NCBI GenBank assembly: GCA_902562425.1
Contig: CACETF010000006.1
Location: 53,405 to 117,404, forward strand
Length of the DNA stretch: 64,000 nt
Direction: 5' to 3'
Source: Porticoccaceae bacterium
GTDB taxonomy: Bacteria > Pseudomonadota > Gammaproteobacteria > Pseudomonadales > Porticoccaceae
Position 1 is the first letter of the stretch. Every line of letters starts with the position of its first letter. Under the pieces are notes generated by a model. It saw only the letters and a program-made list of their open reading frames with translations, did no database searches and was not told the DNA's origin. Positions 50,907 to 59,636 of this stretch are shown here, piece by piece. The position numbers and the translations under genes are program-made.

Positions 50907-51161
50907 TTAATTCAGAGCCGTAATCACCGTCGAAATCTGAACATTTGCCTGAGTCTCAATTGCCACTATAGGCTCGCGAACAATCGCCTGACTCACCAAA
51001 CCCGCGACCTCTCCGGGTCGATACAATTTGCACTCAATACGACCCCGCCGAAGATCTCGCCGCTTTGAATTAAAACCGTCTCCCAACGCTACTCCTAAAT
51101 CATTACCATTCCTTCCTTTCATCCTTTTTAAAAACTTTTTACTACTTTCTATCACTGTCAT
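50907..51161 (-). pseudogene. Miniature flagellin relic
   Basis: An intact 84-codon frame with a very good AAGGAG ribosome site. It starts MTVI like flagellin 1 and ends QANVQISTVITALN, matching the flagellin C-terminus (ANVQAATVLALLS). Between them, NDLGVALGDGFN and RRGRIECKLY line up with the flagellin segment NRLDFAADNLLN through RSRILDTDY, with scattered identities only. The N-terminal D0/D1 and the centre are missing. I read it as an old internal-deletion remnant, though the preserved start and frame leave open a functional mini-protein. Confidence 0.55.
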
Positions 51162-52308
51162 ACTGGTCTCCTTATAGTGACCAATGCGCTTTATTTGCAG
51201 AGAGCGCACACTCCACCGCTCTTTCAAGCGCTTTTTACTGGCGAAAATATTGCCGCCAAATCTTCTGGCTCCGCAAGACGACTTAGCATGCTCCTTCACA
51301 CCCGACTAGCGGTGGAATAACGGACATATGCCATCATAGCCTTGCGACCAAAAAAACTTATATTGCACATACCTCTAAAAATCTGCATTCATACACCTAT
51401 CTCCCTACTGTACCTGGTAGCGATCATCCAGGCGTTTTGAGGTAGACACTTGGTGGATACCTCAAACATCGCATTTTTCGCGCTGTTGAGTACCAGTCGT
51501 CTACCGGATCACACGTCACCACTCCACTTCACAACGGTGCGGTCCTGTAAAAGGGCAGTACACCAGTGGCTACTTAGCATTATCATAATCAAATCTCCAC
51601 AACCGCTCCCCAAGCCACTGACGATAAGACGCTAGCGCCTCTCAAGAACTCCGAGACCTATGCTCTAGCAAAGATCATTCGGCAATGTCTTATGCACAGG
51701 CAGGGTGTGTTCTGAATAATACAGTCACCATCACCCTCTTCACTCGGGACAAGACGCTCCATAAACAGCTTCAAAGGTTATGCACTTCCGATTTCACCTC
51801 CAAACAACATACTTTCCTAATAAACGGTACACCTTTTCTCATAAAGCCAGCGACCTATCCTCAAACTTTGAGTCCAAAACATTACCTATGCGAGCTATCA
51901 CAAGGGGGGCTGTGTCACGATATACAGGCGTTAGTAAAAAAGCATTAAATACTTTATGTAAGCATTCACTCCGATATTGTAGATCGAAGTATTTGCTGAC
52001 TATGTCTACACCCCGGTATATCAAACAGTATACAATCACTATCTTCCACTCCTTGTTGGGCAAGCGTGCGTCCTCTTTTCATCAGGCACAAATTGTCTCA
52101 GAAGAAATGTCTCCTTACTCACAACTCTCACCCACATTTATCCCACTAGCGCTCTCTGAAAAAATACCGTCCGCGTAGGCAAGAAATTGTGAACAATTCA
52201 AATAACGCAAGTCGCGAGTGCCATGCCTTGTAAAGCAAGTCTACGTCTAAACCCTTAAAAACACCGACCGTCTTTCGACGGCCAGTGCCACCGGCCACGA
52301 TGTAAAAC
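51162..52308. other. 1.1-kb region without a recognised gene
   Basis: Between the flagellin relic and flagellin 2. The plus strand is rich in C and poor in G through most of it. Frames of 87 codons (51685-51948, plus) and 132 codons (51780-52178, plus) overlap, neither has a clear ribosome site, and neither resembles a family I know. It ends in the terminator at 52257-52287. I saw no promoter or TTGCC array here. Confidence 0.35.
52257..52287 (-). terminator. Rho-independent terminator of flagellin 2
   Basis: On the minus strand an 11-bp stem (CACTGGCCGTC with GACGGTCGGTG, two G-T pairs) closes a GAAA tetraloop and is followed by TTTTT. It begins about 20 bases after the flagellin stop codon. 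Confidence 0.85.
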
Positions 52309-53223
52309 TTACCTTAGAAGTGCTAACACCTGTTGCTGCGACTGATTTGCCTGCGCCAACATCGCCGTTGCTGCCTGCTGAATGATCTGCGTCCGAGCTA
52401 ATTCGGTAGTCTCCGCCGCATAATCAGCATCCAATATCCTGCTTCGAGCTGCTGATGTATTCTGAGCAACATTCGTCAGGTTATCCGATGCATACTCTAA
52501 ACGGCTCATAGACGCACCAAGCGTAGCTCTCTGACTATCAACATTGTTTATAGCATCAGCCAATCCCACCAGAGCTAGCGCAGCATCGGAACTCGTTGAA
52601 ATGTTCAAACCAGTAGTACTCGAATTACCAAGTACAGCATCCAAAGCCGAGTCAGAGTCCGTCTGCAACGACTTCAACGGTTCATCAGCAACAACATTAC
52701 TAGTGTTAAGCGTTTCGTTTGTTGTGAAATCAGCAAACTTTACCGCAATGGTTTGGCTGGCATTTGCACCAATTTGAAAAGTGACCGTTCCACTCGAACC
52801 AGCGCTACCTGTTAATAATGCAGTTCCGTTCCACTCTGTATCCTCAGCCAGGTCATTAATAGCTGCTTTCAACTCATCGAACTCTGAATCAAGTGCCGTT
52901 CTATCAGCAGCCGTATTCGAATCGGAAATTGCTTGAATAGCAAGTTCCCGCATCCGCTGAAGCATATCTGTCATCCCACCCATCGCTCCTTCTGCAACTT
53001 GTATCATAGAGATGGCGTCATTCGCGTTTCGAACGGCCTGATTAAGACCGTTAATCTGGGATGTCATCTTGGAAGAAATTGCCAAACCCGCAGCATCATC
53101 TTTTGCTGAATTTATCCTTATGCCAGTAGATAATCGCTCCATAGTTGAACTCATGGATCTCTCATTCCTGGTTAATGCGTTCGTCGCTATATTTGCCGAC
53201 ATGTTTGTGTTAATTGTGGCCAT
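52309..53223 (-). CDS. Flagellin 2
   Basis: 304 residues from ATG 53223, with AAAGGAAC upstream. N-terminal MATINTNMSANIATNALTRN, RLSTGIRINSAKDDAAGLA; C-terminal RSRILDADYAAETTELART and ANQSQQQVLALLR. The variable centre is short (about 60-80 residues, TDSDSALDAVL region). No cysteine. A sigma-28 promoter and a TTGCC-repeat leader lie upstream and a strong terminator downstream, so it is a single-gene transcript. Confidence 0.95.
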   Translation of the reverse strand: MATINTNMSANIATNALTRNERSMSSTMERLSTGIRINSAKDDAAGLAISSKMTSQINGLNQAVRNANDAISMIQVAEGAMGGMTDMLQRMRELAIQAISDSNTAADRTALDSEFDELKAAINDLAEDTEWNGTALLTGSAGSSGTVTFQIGANASQTIAVKFADFTTNETLNTSNVVADEPLKSLQTDSDSALDAVLGNSSTTGLNISTSSDAALALVGLADAINNVDSQRATLGASMSRLEYASDNLTNVAQNTSAARSRILDADYAAETTELARTQIIQQAATAMLAQANQSQQQVLALLR

Positions 53224-53293
53224 AACATTGTTCCTTTTGTTGTCTACATACACCCACCCGAACCACGCATGCGACAGATTTCACCGCATAAAG

Positions 53294-53351
53294 TGGCAAC
53301 TTATTGCCGAAAGCGGCAATAAGGTGGCAAATAAGTGGCAAAAATTTGCCA
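53294..53351. repeat. Phased YGGCAA array in flagellin 2 leader
   Basis: Plus-strand YGGCAA copies start at 53294, 53314, 53325 and 53336 (steps 20, 11, 11). Two copies expand into palindromes: TGGCAA-N4-TTGCCG at 53294-53309 and TGGCAA-N4-TTGCCA at 53336-53351. The latter sits inside a longer inverted repeat (ATAAG on one side, CTTAT on the other). The last copy lies 10 bp downstream of the -10 element. Confidence 0.8.
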
Positions 53352-53361
53352 CTTATAATGG

Positions 53362-53388
53362 GTATCGACAGAACAAGAAATTTCTTTA
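53362..53388 (-). promoter_or_regulatory. Sigma-28 (FliA) promoter of flagellin 2
   Basis: Minus strand: TAAAGAAA, 11 bases, GTCGATAC. This fits the FliA consensus TAAAGTTT-N11-GCCGATAA with C-to-T in the -10 start. Transcription would start roughly 130 bases upstream of the ATG. Confidence 0.8.
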
Positions 53389-53408
53389 GAGGAAAATAAA
53401 GTTTTTTC

Positions 53409-53441
53409 AAAAAAAAAGGCCCCATCCGTTCATGGAGCCTT
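53409..53441 (-). terminator. Rho-independent terminator of flagellin 3
   Basis: Minus strand: 10-bp stem AAGGCTCCAT with ATGGGGCCTT, loop GAACGG, then a long T-run. It lies about 30 bases past the flagellin 3 stop and just upstream of the flagellin 2 promoter, insulating the two units. Confidence 0.88.
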
Positions 53442-53469
53442 ATGAGTTTTTAAATTTTCTCAGTATTAA

Positions 53470-54663
53470 TCAAGAAAAATTAAGGAGGGATAAAACTGCT
53501 TGTTGTGATTGATTAGCCTGCGATAGCATTGCAGTTCCAGCTTGTTGTATTATTTGTGTCCTTGCAAGCTCCGTAGTCTCAGAAGCATAATCAGCATCAA
53601 GCACCCTGCTTCTCGCAGCAGAAGTGTTCTGAGAAACATTTTGCAAATTATCAGATGCAAACTCTAATCGACTCATCGATGCACCCAGGACTGCTCTGTT
53701 ATCATTTACATTACTGATCGCAGTGTCTAAAACACCAAGAGCACTATCTGCCTGAGAACTCGTTGTGATATCAGTTGCTGCTAATGGTGAATGCAGCCCT
53801 CGCGTTACGGTAACCTCTGATATGGAAAATGTCTCACCGTTTGCAGCGGTGTTACCCTCAACCTTGAGCGTACCAGCCGCTGTGACAGTCAAACTAATCT
53901 TATCATTACTGTTGGCCGTTATTGCATTTGCTATATCAATTGCTGTCATAGACGTTGTTCCATCATTGATCGCATCGGCCTGTGTTTGCGTGAGGGTGAC
54001 TTGTTTGTACGTTCCTGTGTTTGTTCCAGGTGCTGTACTATCCACAACATCCGTTTTAAAAGTTATAACATCATCTTTTGAAACCGATCCGGAAATTGTC
54101 AAAGATCCGTTTGCCTTCGTTGATCCACCAGAGTGTGCGGATATTGTACCCATGGTAGCAGTGTTCCCAGCTGATAGATCTCCAAAGTTAACTGTTATCG
54201 TCTGGCTGGCATTAGCACCAACTTGGAAAACCGTCGCAGTACGCGCTCCATCGAGAATATTCGTACCATTCCATTGAGTATTTTCAGCAATTCTAGACAC
54301 TTCAAAGGAAAGCTGCTTGTACTCATTGTTCAATGCAATTCTATCATTAGAAGTATTGCTATCGGAAATTGCCTGTATGGCAAGTTCACGCATTCTTTGG
54401 AACATATTAGTCACTTCTTTCATCGCTCCCTCTGCAACCTGCACCATAGAAACCGCGTCGTTTGCGTTTCGGACAGCTTGATTGAGACCATTGATTTGTG
54501 AAGTCATTTTGGACGAAATTGCTAATCCAGCCGCATCATCTTTTGCGGAATTGATCCTAAGACCAGTTGAAAGGCGCTCCATTGTCGCACTCATGCTGCG
54601 CTCATTACGCGTCAACGAGTTGGATGCAATGTTTGCAGCCATGTTTGTGTTTATCGTAGCCAT
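53470..54663 (-). CDS. Flagellin 3
   Basis: 397 residues from ATG 54663 with GAGGAG upstream. D0/D1 regions are nearly identical to flagellin 6 (about six differences in the first 160 residues, including the shared NTQWNGTNILDGARTATVFQ), yet the central region (about 165-285) is different and rich in Thr, Ser, Ala and Gly. The C-terminus reads RSRVLDADYASETTELART then ANQSQQAVLSLLNFS. It belongs to a subgroup with flagellins 6 and 7, all having the LGVLDTAI segment before the C-terminal D1. Confidence 0.95.
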   Translation of the reverse strand: MATINTNMAANIASNSLTRNERSMSATMERLSTGLRINSAKDDAAGLAISSKMTSQINGLNQAVRNANDAVSMVQVAEGAMKEVTNMFQRMRELAIQAISDSNTSNDRIALNNEYKQLSFEVSRIAENTQWNGTNILDGARTATVFQVGANASQTITVNFGDLSAGNTATMGTISAHSGGSTKANGSLTISGSVSKDDVITFKTDVVDSTAPGTNTGTYKQVTLTQTQADAINDGTTSMTAIDIANAITANSNDKISLTVTAAGTLKVEGNTAANGETFSISEVTVTRGLHSPLAATDITTSSQADSALGVLDTAISNVNDNRAVLGASMSRLEFASDNLQNVSQNTSAARSRVLDADYASETTELARTQIIQQAGTAMLSQANQSQQAVLSLLNFS

Positions 54664-54716
54664 GTTACATCTCCTCGGTTAGTCGGAATACCCATTGTAT
54701 TTCCGCATTGATGAAT

Positions 54717-54743
54717 AAATCGGCAAATACGGCATTATCTTTA
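54717..54743 (-). promoter_or_regulatory. Sigma-28 (FliA) promoter of flagellin 3
   Basis: Minus strand: TAAAGATA, 11 bases, GCCGATTT. The expected leader is only about 45-50 bases, shorter than for the other flagellins, and the repeat array lies within and upstream of the promoter rather than downstream. Confidence 0.72.
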
Positions 54744-54807
54744 ATTAAATCGGCAAGTTATAGCCGTTTATTGGCAAGATACGGCAACACTTTTGTAATA
54801 CTGGCAA
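54721..54807. repeat. Phased YGGCAA array at flagellin 3 promoter
   Basis: Plus-strand YGGCAW copies start at 54721, 54730, 54751, 54772, 54782 and 54802 (steps 9, 21, 21, 10, 20), close to whole helical turns. The copy at 54751 forms an imperfect palindrome CGGCAA-N4-TAGCCG. The first copy overlaps the -10 element. Confidence 0.75.
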
Positions 54808-54928
54808 CATTTAAGCCAAGACTGACAAAGTAATTATTAACTAAGGTTGAGTAATAGATTTACTCTGAGAAAGAATATCCTTGCCAGCTAACTGGTGAAG
54901 GCTCGATGATTATAATATAAATGTTAAC

Positions 54929-56135
54929 TCATTTTCTGTAGTTTTTTAGAAGCGCCAATACTTATTGCTGAGGCTGATTTGCTAAGCTTAGCATCGCAAT
55001 TCCCGCTTGCTGTGGATCTGAGTCCTCGCAAGCGCAGTAGTCTCAGATGCATAATCTGCGTCAAGAACTCTACTATAAGTATCCGCTGTATTTTGAGCAA
55101 TATTATTCAGGTTATCTGGCGCAAATTCAGAGCAGCTTGTAGGAGCATCTAAACATACTTCTTCATTATTAAACTTACCAACCGCAGCATCCATAGCGAA
55201 CATCAACTCATTCGACCCAGATTGAGAGGTGATTGCCAGGTCCTGGATGTTGGCAGTACCGCCGGCGGAGTTTTTAGTTAGCCCGCTGAATACACTTCCG
55301 CTTGTAGCATTAGCCCCAGCCTCTTTCAGAGCACTTGTAGCAAGGGTCAAAGTTTTGTCGGTTCCACTAATGTTTTAGCTAATCGTTAGCCCGGTTTGAG
55401 CATCTGGAATTTTATGTGTAATACCGATAGCTCCTCCGGCCCCCTCCTAAAACTGTAAAGCCTAAACTGCTGTATCCTGTAGCTGTCAGTATAGCTGCAA
55501 CCAGCTTGATGGTATCATCTCTGCTTCCAGCTGACGCTAACGAAACAGCAGTGGTCCCATCTGAAATAGACCGCGTTTCGCCGCGTAAGATGTTCCAGCT
55601 GCCATAAAATGTATTTCTCTACTAAAAGTAACTCCGGCAGCGAAGTTTTCGAAATTTTCTGGAATAGTCTAGCTCGCGTTAGCGCCAATCTGAAAAACCT
55701 TGTCGTTACTCACTGTAGAACCAGCAGCAAAAAGTGCAGCAGCATTTGATTGGATATCTGATGAGACTCAAGATATCTACTTCCAACGTTAAATGAACTC
55801 GTTGTTTAATGCAGTTCTATCATTTATGGTGTTAGAATCTAAGGACGCTTGCATTGCCAACTCCCTAATTCTCTGCCTCATGTTAGGTGCTTTTTCAACC
55901 GGACCTTCCCCGAATTGAATCATCGAAATGGCATCATTTGTATTTAGTATTGATTAAGATCATTAATTCGTGGGGTCATCTTCAACGTTATCGCCGAATT
56001 GGCAGCAGCATCTTTCGTGGAATTTATGCTCAACCCCGATGAAAAACGCTCCATTGTTGCCGTCGTACTTCTTTCGTTTCGCGTTAACGCGTTGAACGTT
56101 ATGGAAGCCGGCATATGTTTATGGGAAGTAGCTAG
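54929..56135 (-). pseudogene. Decayed flagellin pseudogene
   Basis: A full-length flagellin relic. The position of the start codon now reads CTA (LATSHKHMPASITFNALTRN in place of MATINTNMAANIASNALTRN). A frame change follows DLNQ, after which NTNDAISMIQFGEG and LDSNTINDRTALNNE continue in another frame. More frame changes occur in the centre. The C-terminus keeps RVLDADYASETTALART, then a base loss near the IIQQ region and an in-frame TAA before VLALL. Spared segments are closest to flagellin 5. Conserved residues such as those in GASMSRLEYASDNL are mutated. It cannot make flagellin. Confidence 0.9.
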
Positions 56136-56334
56136 AATTTTTCCTGAGCAAGCTGGGCAGGTTTCCAAATTACTATTGGTCTGCCCCACACCATCCCAAC
56201 GAAGACATCGGCACAAGAAAAAATTTCTAGCGCTTCTTCCTAAAAACAGCGATCATTTAAGAACGATGGTGCTTGCATAAATAAGACTTAGTACCTAAAT
56301 GAAACGCCATCGACTTATGAATACTCTATCGGGA

Positions 56335-56373
56335 GCCAGCTGTCTCTTGCAGTTAACGCCAAAGACAGCTGGC
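56335..56373. terminator. Perfect 11-bp hairpin after flagellin 4
   Basis: GCCAGCTGTCT pairs perfectly with AGACAGCTGGC across a 17-base loop, about 25 bases past the flagellin 4 stop. No T-run follows on either strand, so it may protect the mRNA 3' end or act as a terminator of a less usual kind. Confidence 0.5.
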
Positions 56374-56395
56374 CTCACACTACTCCCACTGACCT

Positions 56396-57643
56396 TTAAG
56401 CAGCACTTAATAACGATAGTACCGTCGAGGCCTGTGTATTAGCTTGAGCCAACATCGCCGTAGCTGCCTGCTGTATGATCTGCGTTCTAGCTAACTCAGT
56501 AGTCTCCGATGCGTAATCTGCATCAAGAATACGGCTTCGTGCAGCAGCAGAGTTTTGAGCGACATTAGTCAAATTGTCAGCAGCATACTCAAGCCTATTC
56601 ATCACTGCACCAGAAGACGCCCTTGCAGCATCGACCTTCGTCAGAACGTGATCTACTGTTTTAATGGCATTCTGCGCACCAGCTGAAGTTGAAATATCAG
56701 CAAACATAACACCTGCCGCTAAACCTCTTGCGCCAGTCATGTTGGTTGCACTTGTTCCATCATTAAAAGTAGTTACCTCAGCGAGCGTAAAATCTGCATC
56801 GTCATGTCCAGTGGCGCCCTCGAACGTAATGACATTATCAGCAGCAATGCTTGCCGTAATAGCTCCGGCTGCATTAGTTCCAGAAATAGTCAGCACTACT
56901 TCTGTAGCCCCACCTTCTACTATCTGAGTGCTCGATCCGTGGAAGGTGATTTTTGATATATCACCATCGCTATCTAACTCATCTACATTAGCCGAAAAAA
57001 TAGTTCCATTCAGATTAAAGGTAAGTGTATCGTCCACTGCATAAGTTGAAGTGTCAGTAAAAGTCATAGTATGTTTCTCTTTCGCGGAACCACTGGTGGC
57101 AGCATCCGTAGCTTCCGCCGCAGCCGGGTTAGAACCAGAAACAAGCGTTGTTGCAACTTGTGCAAAAGTATGACCCACGGTTTGTGAAGCATTTGCACCA
57201 ATTTGAAAAGATGAAGCTCCCTTTGTGCCATCAATCAAATCTGTGCCATTCCATTGAGTGTTATTACCAATACGCTGCACTTCAGATGCAAGTTGGGTGA
57301 ACTCTTTGTCTAAGGCACTCCTATCTGCCGAAGTATTAGAGTCTGAAATTGCTTGTACCGATAGCTCTCTCATTCGTTGAAGGATCGAACTGACTTCCTT
57401 CATTGCCCCTTCTTCCACCTGAATCATTCCGATGGCGTCATTGGCATTCCTAACGGCCTGGTTAAGCCCTCGTATCTGTGACGTCATCTTAGATGAAATC
57501 GCAAGTCCTGCTGCGTCGTCTTTGGCCGAATTTATGCGGAGACCCGTTGATAATCGCTCCATAGTTTGACCCATAGTGCGTTCATTACGAGTTAACGCAT
57601 TAGAAGCGATATTCGCCGCCATATTTGTGTTAATCGTAGCCAT
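56396..57643 (-). CDS. Flagellin 4
   Basis: 415 residues from ATG 57643 with GGGAG upstream, the longest of the set. N-terminus MATINTNMAANIASNALTRN, with TMGQTMERLSTGLRINSAKDD. The C-terminus ANTQASTVLSLLSAA resembles flagellin 1 and the miniature relic (STV near the end) rather than the SQQ group. The centre (about 165-330) is long, Ala/Thr/Asp-rich and unlike the other copies. A sigma-28 promoter and three palindromic repeats lie upstream. Confidence 0.95.
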   Translation of the reverse strand: MATINTNMAANIASNALTRNERTMGQTMERLSTGLRINSAKDDAAGLAISSKMTSQIRGLNQAVRNANDAIGMIQVEEGAMKEVSSILQRMRELSVQAISDSNTSADRSALDKEFTQLASEVQRIGNNTQWNGTDLIDGTKGASSFQIGANASQTVGHTFAQVATTLVSGSNPAAAEATDAATSGSAKEKHTMTFTDTSTYAVDDTLTFNLNGTIFSANVDELDSDGDISKITFHGSSTQIVEGGATEVVLTISGTNAAGAITASIAADNVITFEGATGHDDADFTLAEVTTFNDGTSATNMTGARGLAAGVMFADISTSAGAQNAIKTVDHVLTKVDAARASSGAVMNRLEYAADNLTNVAQNSAAARSRILDADYASETTELARTQIIQQAATAMLAQANTQASTVLSLLSAA

Positions 57644-57688
57644 AATTATCTCCCACGTTAAGCGCACCGATGCGGTACGCAACTAAAG

Positions 57689-57758
57689 TGGCAATTCATT
57701 GCCTAAATACCGGCAAGCAATTGCCAACTACTCTCATTAAAGTGGCAAAAATTTGCCA
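57689..57758. repeat. Triple palindrome array in flagellin 4 leader
   Basis: Three 16-bp sites: TGGCAA-N4-TTGCCT at 57689-57704, CGGCAA-N4-TTGCCA at 57711-57726 and TGGCAA-N4-TTGCCA at 57743-57758. Starts are 22 and 32 bp apart, about two and three helical turns. The last lies 10 bp downstream of the -10 element. Confidence 0.82.
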
Positions 57759-57768
57759 CCTATAATGC

Positions 57769-57795
57769 GTATCGACAGAAACTTTATATTCTTTA
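57769..57795 (-). promoter_or_regulatory. Sigma-28 (FliA) promoter of flagellin 4
   Basis: Minus strand: TAAAGAAT, 11 bases, GTCGATAC, followed by GCATTATAGG and then the first palindrome. The -10 and following bases are nearly the same as at flagellin 2. Confidence 0.8.
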
Positions 57796-57882
57796 GTAAA
57801 ATCTTGGATTTTTTTTAAAGATTGTAATGATGTGGTAGACATAAAAGCTTTTTTGATTTACCTGGTTAAAACCGTTTGTTAC

Positions 57883-57910
57883 AAAAAAGGGGATTCAATT
57901 TGAATCCCCT
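57883..57910 (-). terminator. Rho-independent terminator of flagellin 5
   Basis: Minus strand: GGGGATTC and GAATCCCC form a perfect 8-bp stem with a 5-base loop, followed by TTTTTT, about 60 bases past the flagellin 5 stop. Confidence 0.88.
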
Positions 57911-57972
57911 CATTAAGTTGGTTTTGTCAGTCGTGAATTTTTCTCCACAATTACCTGTACTATATTTTTTAA

Positions 57973-59208
57973 TCACGAGCTCCGAAGTAGAGCAAGAACC
58001 GACTGCTGCGACTGATTAGCTTGAGCCAGCATAGCTGTGGCAGCCTGCTGAATTATCTGGGTTCTCGCTAATTCAGTCGTCTCCGATGCATAATCCGCAT
58101 CGAGTACTCTGCTTCGTGCAGCTGCCGTGTTCTGCGCAACATTCTGAAGGTTATCAGAGGCATATTCTAAGCGACTCATGGAAGCACCCAAGAGAGCTCG
58201 TTGCGAGTTCACTTGGTCGATTGCATCTGACATCGCGAACATGGCTTCATCAGCATTTGCTCGGGAGGTGATATCAATATTGTTGATGTCCTTGGCGCCA
58301 GTTCCATCGACATGAGCAACAGCTGTTTGATTAAGAGATGATGTTCCGGATCCTGTTATACCGCTAGCTGTGACAGAAGCCACATCACCACCAGTCTTCG
58401 CAGTGAAGATCAAAATATGATCGTCACCGCCTGTGCCAATGGCGGCATTGAATGCAAAGTTCGGTGATGCGGTTATCTTGGCCTGTACCGCCGTAACAAG
58501 TTTAGCCATGGTGTCTACAGAAGTAAGGTCACTGGATGCTAGCTGTATTGTAGTTGTACCATCACTAAAATTAACTGCCGTGATCGCTGTGGCCTTAGCG
58601 TCAGTCTCCATATCAAAATTTGAGACCTCTGACGTCGAAGAGCTACCATTTGTGTCAAGATTATGAAACACACTTCCCGTTGCCGCGTCAGTGGTGCTTG
58701 AGCCAGCGTCAAAGTTCTTAAATGTCACATCAACAGTCTGACTAGCGTTTGCTCCCACCTGAAAGGTTTTTGCGGTGGAACTTGTTCCTGTCTGCGAGAA
58801 AATCGCAGTTCCGTTCCATTCAGTATTTGCGTTCACTCGAGATAACTCATCTCTCAGTTGTGTAAACTCATTATTTAACGCGGTTCGGTCGTTAGCGGTA
58901 TTTGAATCCGAGGATGCTTGGATTGCCAGTTCTCGCATGCGCTGAAGCATATTAGTAGCTTCTTTGAGTGCTCCTTCGCCTACCTGTATCATAGATATTG
59001 CGTCATTGGCATTACGAACGGCTTGGTTAAGACCTCGTATCTGTGATGTCATTTTAGAGGATATCGCTAGACCTGCCGCATCGTCCTTAGCGGAGTTAAT
59101 GCGAAGTCCTGTGGATAATCTTTCCATCGTGGCCGACATTGATCTTTCATTCCGTGTCATTGCATTAGATGCAATGTTCGCAGCCATGTTTGTGTTTATC
59201 GTAGCCAT
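57973..59208 (-). CDS. Flagellin 5
   Basis: 411 residues from ATG 59208 with AAAGGAG upstream. N-terminus MATINTNMAANIASNAMTRN; C-terminus RSRVLDADYASETTELART and ANQSQQSVLALLRSS. The centre (about 165-310) includes SSSTSEVSN and GTGGDDHILIFTAK-like segments unlike the other copies. It is the closest intact relative of the pseudogene at 54929-56135 (shared SDSNT-NDRTALNNE and MFAM-DA segments). Own promoter, repeat leader and terminator. Confidence 0.95.
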   Translation of the reverse strand: MATINTNMAANIASNAMTRNERSMSATMERLSTGLRINSAKDDAAGLAISSKMTSQIRGLNQAVRNANDAISMIQVGEGALKEATNMLQRMRELAIQASSDSNTANDRTALNNEFTQLRDELSRVNANTEWNGTAIFSQTGTSSTAKTFQVGANASQTVDVTFKNFDAGSSTTDAATGSVFHNLDTNGSSSTSEVSNFDMETDAKATAITAVNFSDGTTTIQLASSDLTSVDTMAKLVTAVQAKITASPNFAFNAAIGTGGDDHILIFTAKTGGDVASVTASGITGSGTSSLNQTAVAHVDGTGAKDINNIDITSRANADEAMFAMSDAIDQVNSQRALLGASMSRLEYASDNLQNVAQNTAAARSRVLDADYASETTELARTQIIQQAATAMLAQANQSQQSVLALLRSS

Positions 59209-59317
59209 GGTGCTATTGCTCCTTTTTCTACCCAATTCGGGTGTGTGTGCCCTTTTTAAAGTTCTTTAGGGGCTAAATTCCTCTTACCGGTCGTTGCCGC
59301 TGGAGCTTTGTCCAAAC

Positions 59318-59365
59318 TGGCAACGAACTGGCAATTTAAGGCCGATTAATGGCAAATTATTGCCA
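59318..59365. repeat. Phased YGGCAA array in flagellin 5 leader
   Basis: Plus-strand TGGCAA copies start at 59318, 59329 and 59350 (steps 11 and 21). The last is the full palindrome TGGCAA-N4-TTGCCA (59350-59365), 10 bp downstream of the -10 element. A further CGGCAA at 59380 overlaps the -10. Confidence 0.8.
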
Positions 59366-59375
59366 CTTACACGCA

Positions 59376-59402
59376 ATATCGGCAAGAGAAGCGGGAGCTT
59401 TA
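59376..59402 (-). promoter_or_regulatory. Sigma-28 (FliA) promoter of flagellin 5
   Basis: Minus strand: TAAAGCTC, 11 bases, GCCGATAT, a close FliA match. It gives a leader of about 160 bases. Confidence 0.8.
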
Positions 59403-59636
59403 GCAAATTTCTTAACTTAATGATAATAGCTTCTTTTAAAGGGTATATCTAAGACAGCCAAGAGTCATTAGTCAAAATGGTACGTAAGAAAAAGGACTGA
59501 TCTTGTGCAAATGGGTGTTTAATAAGTTGAAAAAATTAGTCAGGCCACTCAAGTTTAAATGCTAGCGCTTTCCTTAATGTTCATATCATTAACCACTTTT
59601 TTGGTTATAAACCTGAGAACATCATGCCGTCCTCAC

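Larger units (their letters stand above)
59209..59636. other. Spacer between flagellin 5 and the TPR gene
   Basis: Contains the flagellin 5 leader, repeats and promoter (to 59402), then about 230 bases downstream of the TPR/glycosyltransferase gene. No further gene is seen, and no clear terminator for the TPR gene. Confidence 0.5.

Noticed and set aside
53336-53351. Sigma-54 promoter reading of TGGCA...TTGC
   Set aside because: The GG-to-GC distance is 11 bp, one short of the 12 needed for a -24/-12 promoter, and the element is symmetric and lies downstream of a good sigma-28 promoter.
53765-54277. Long plus-strand frames antisense to flagellins (also 58964-59269 and 61964-62329)
   Set aside because: They mirror the codons of conserved flagellin regions, recur at equivalent places in each paralog, and have no ribosome sites. 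They are shadows of the real genes.
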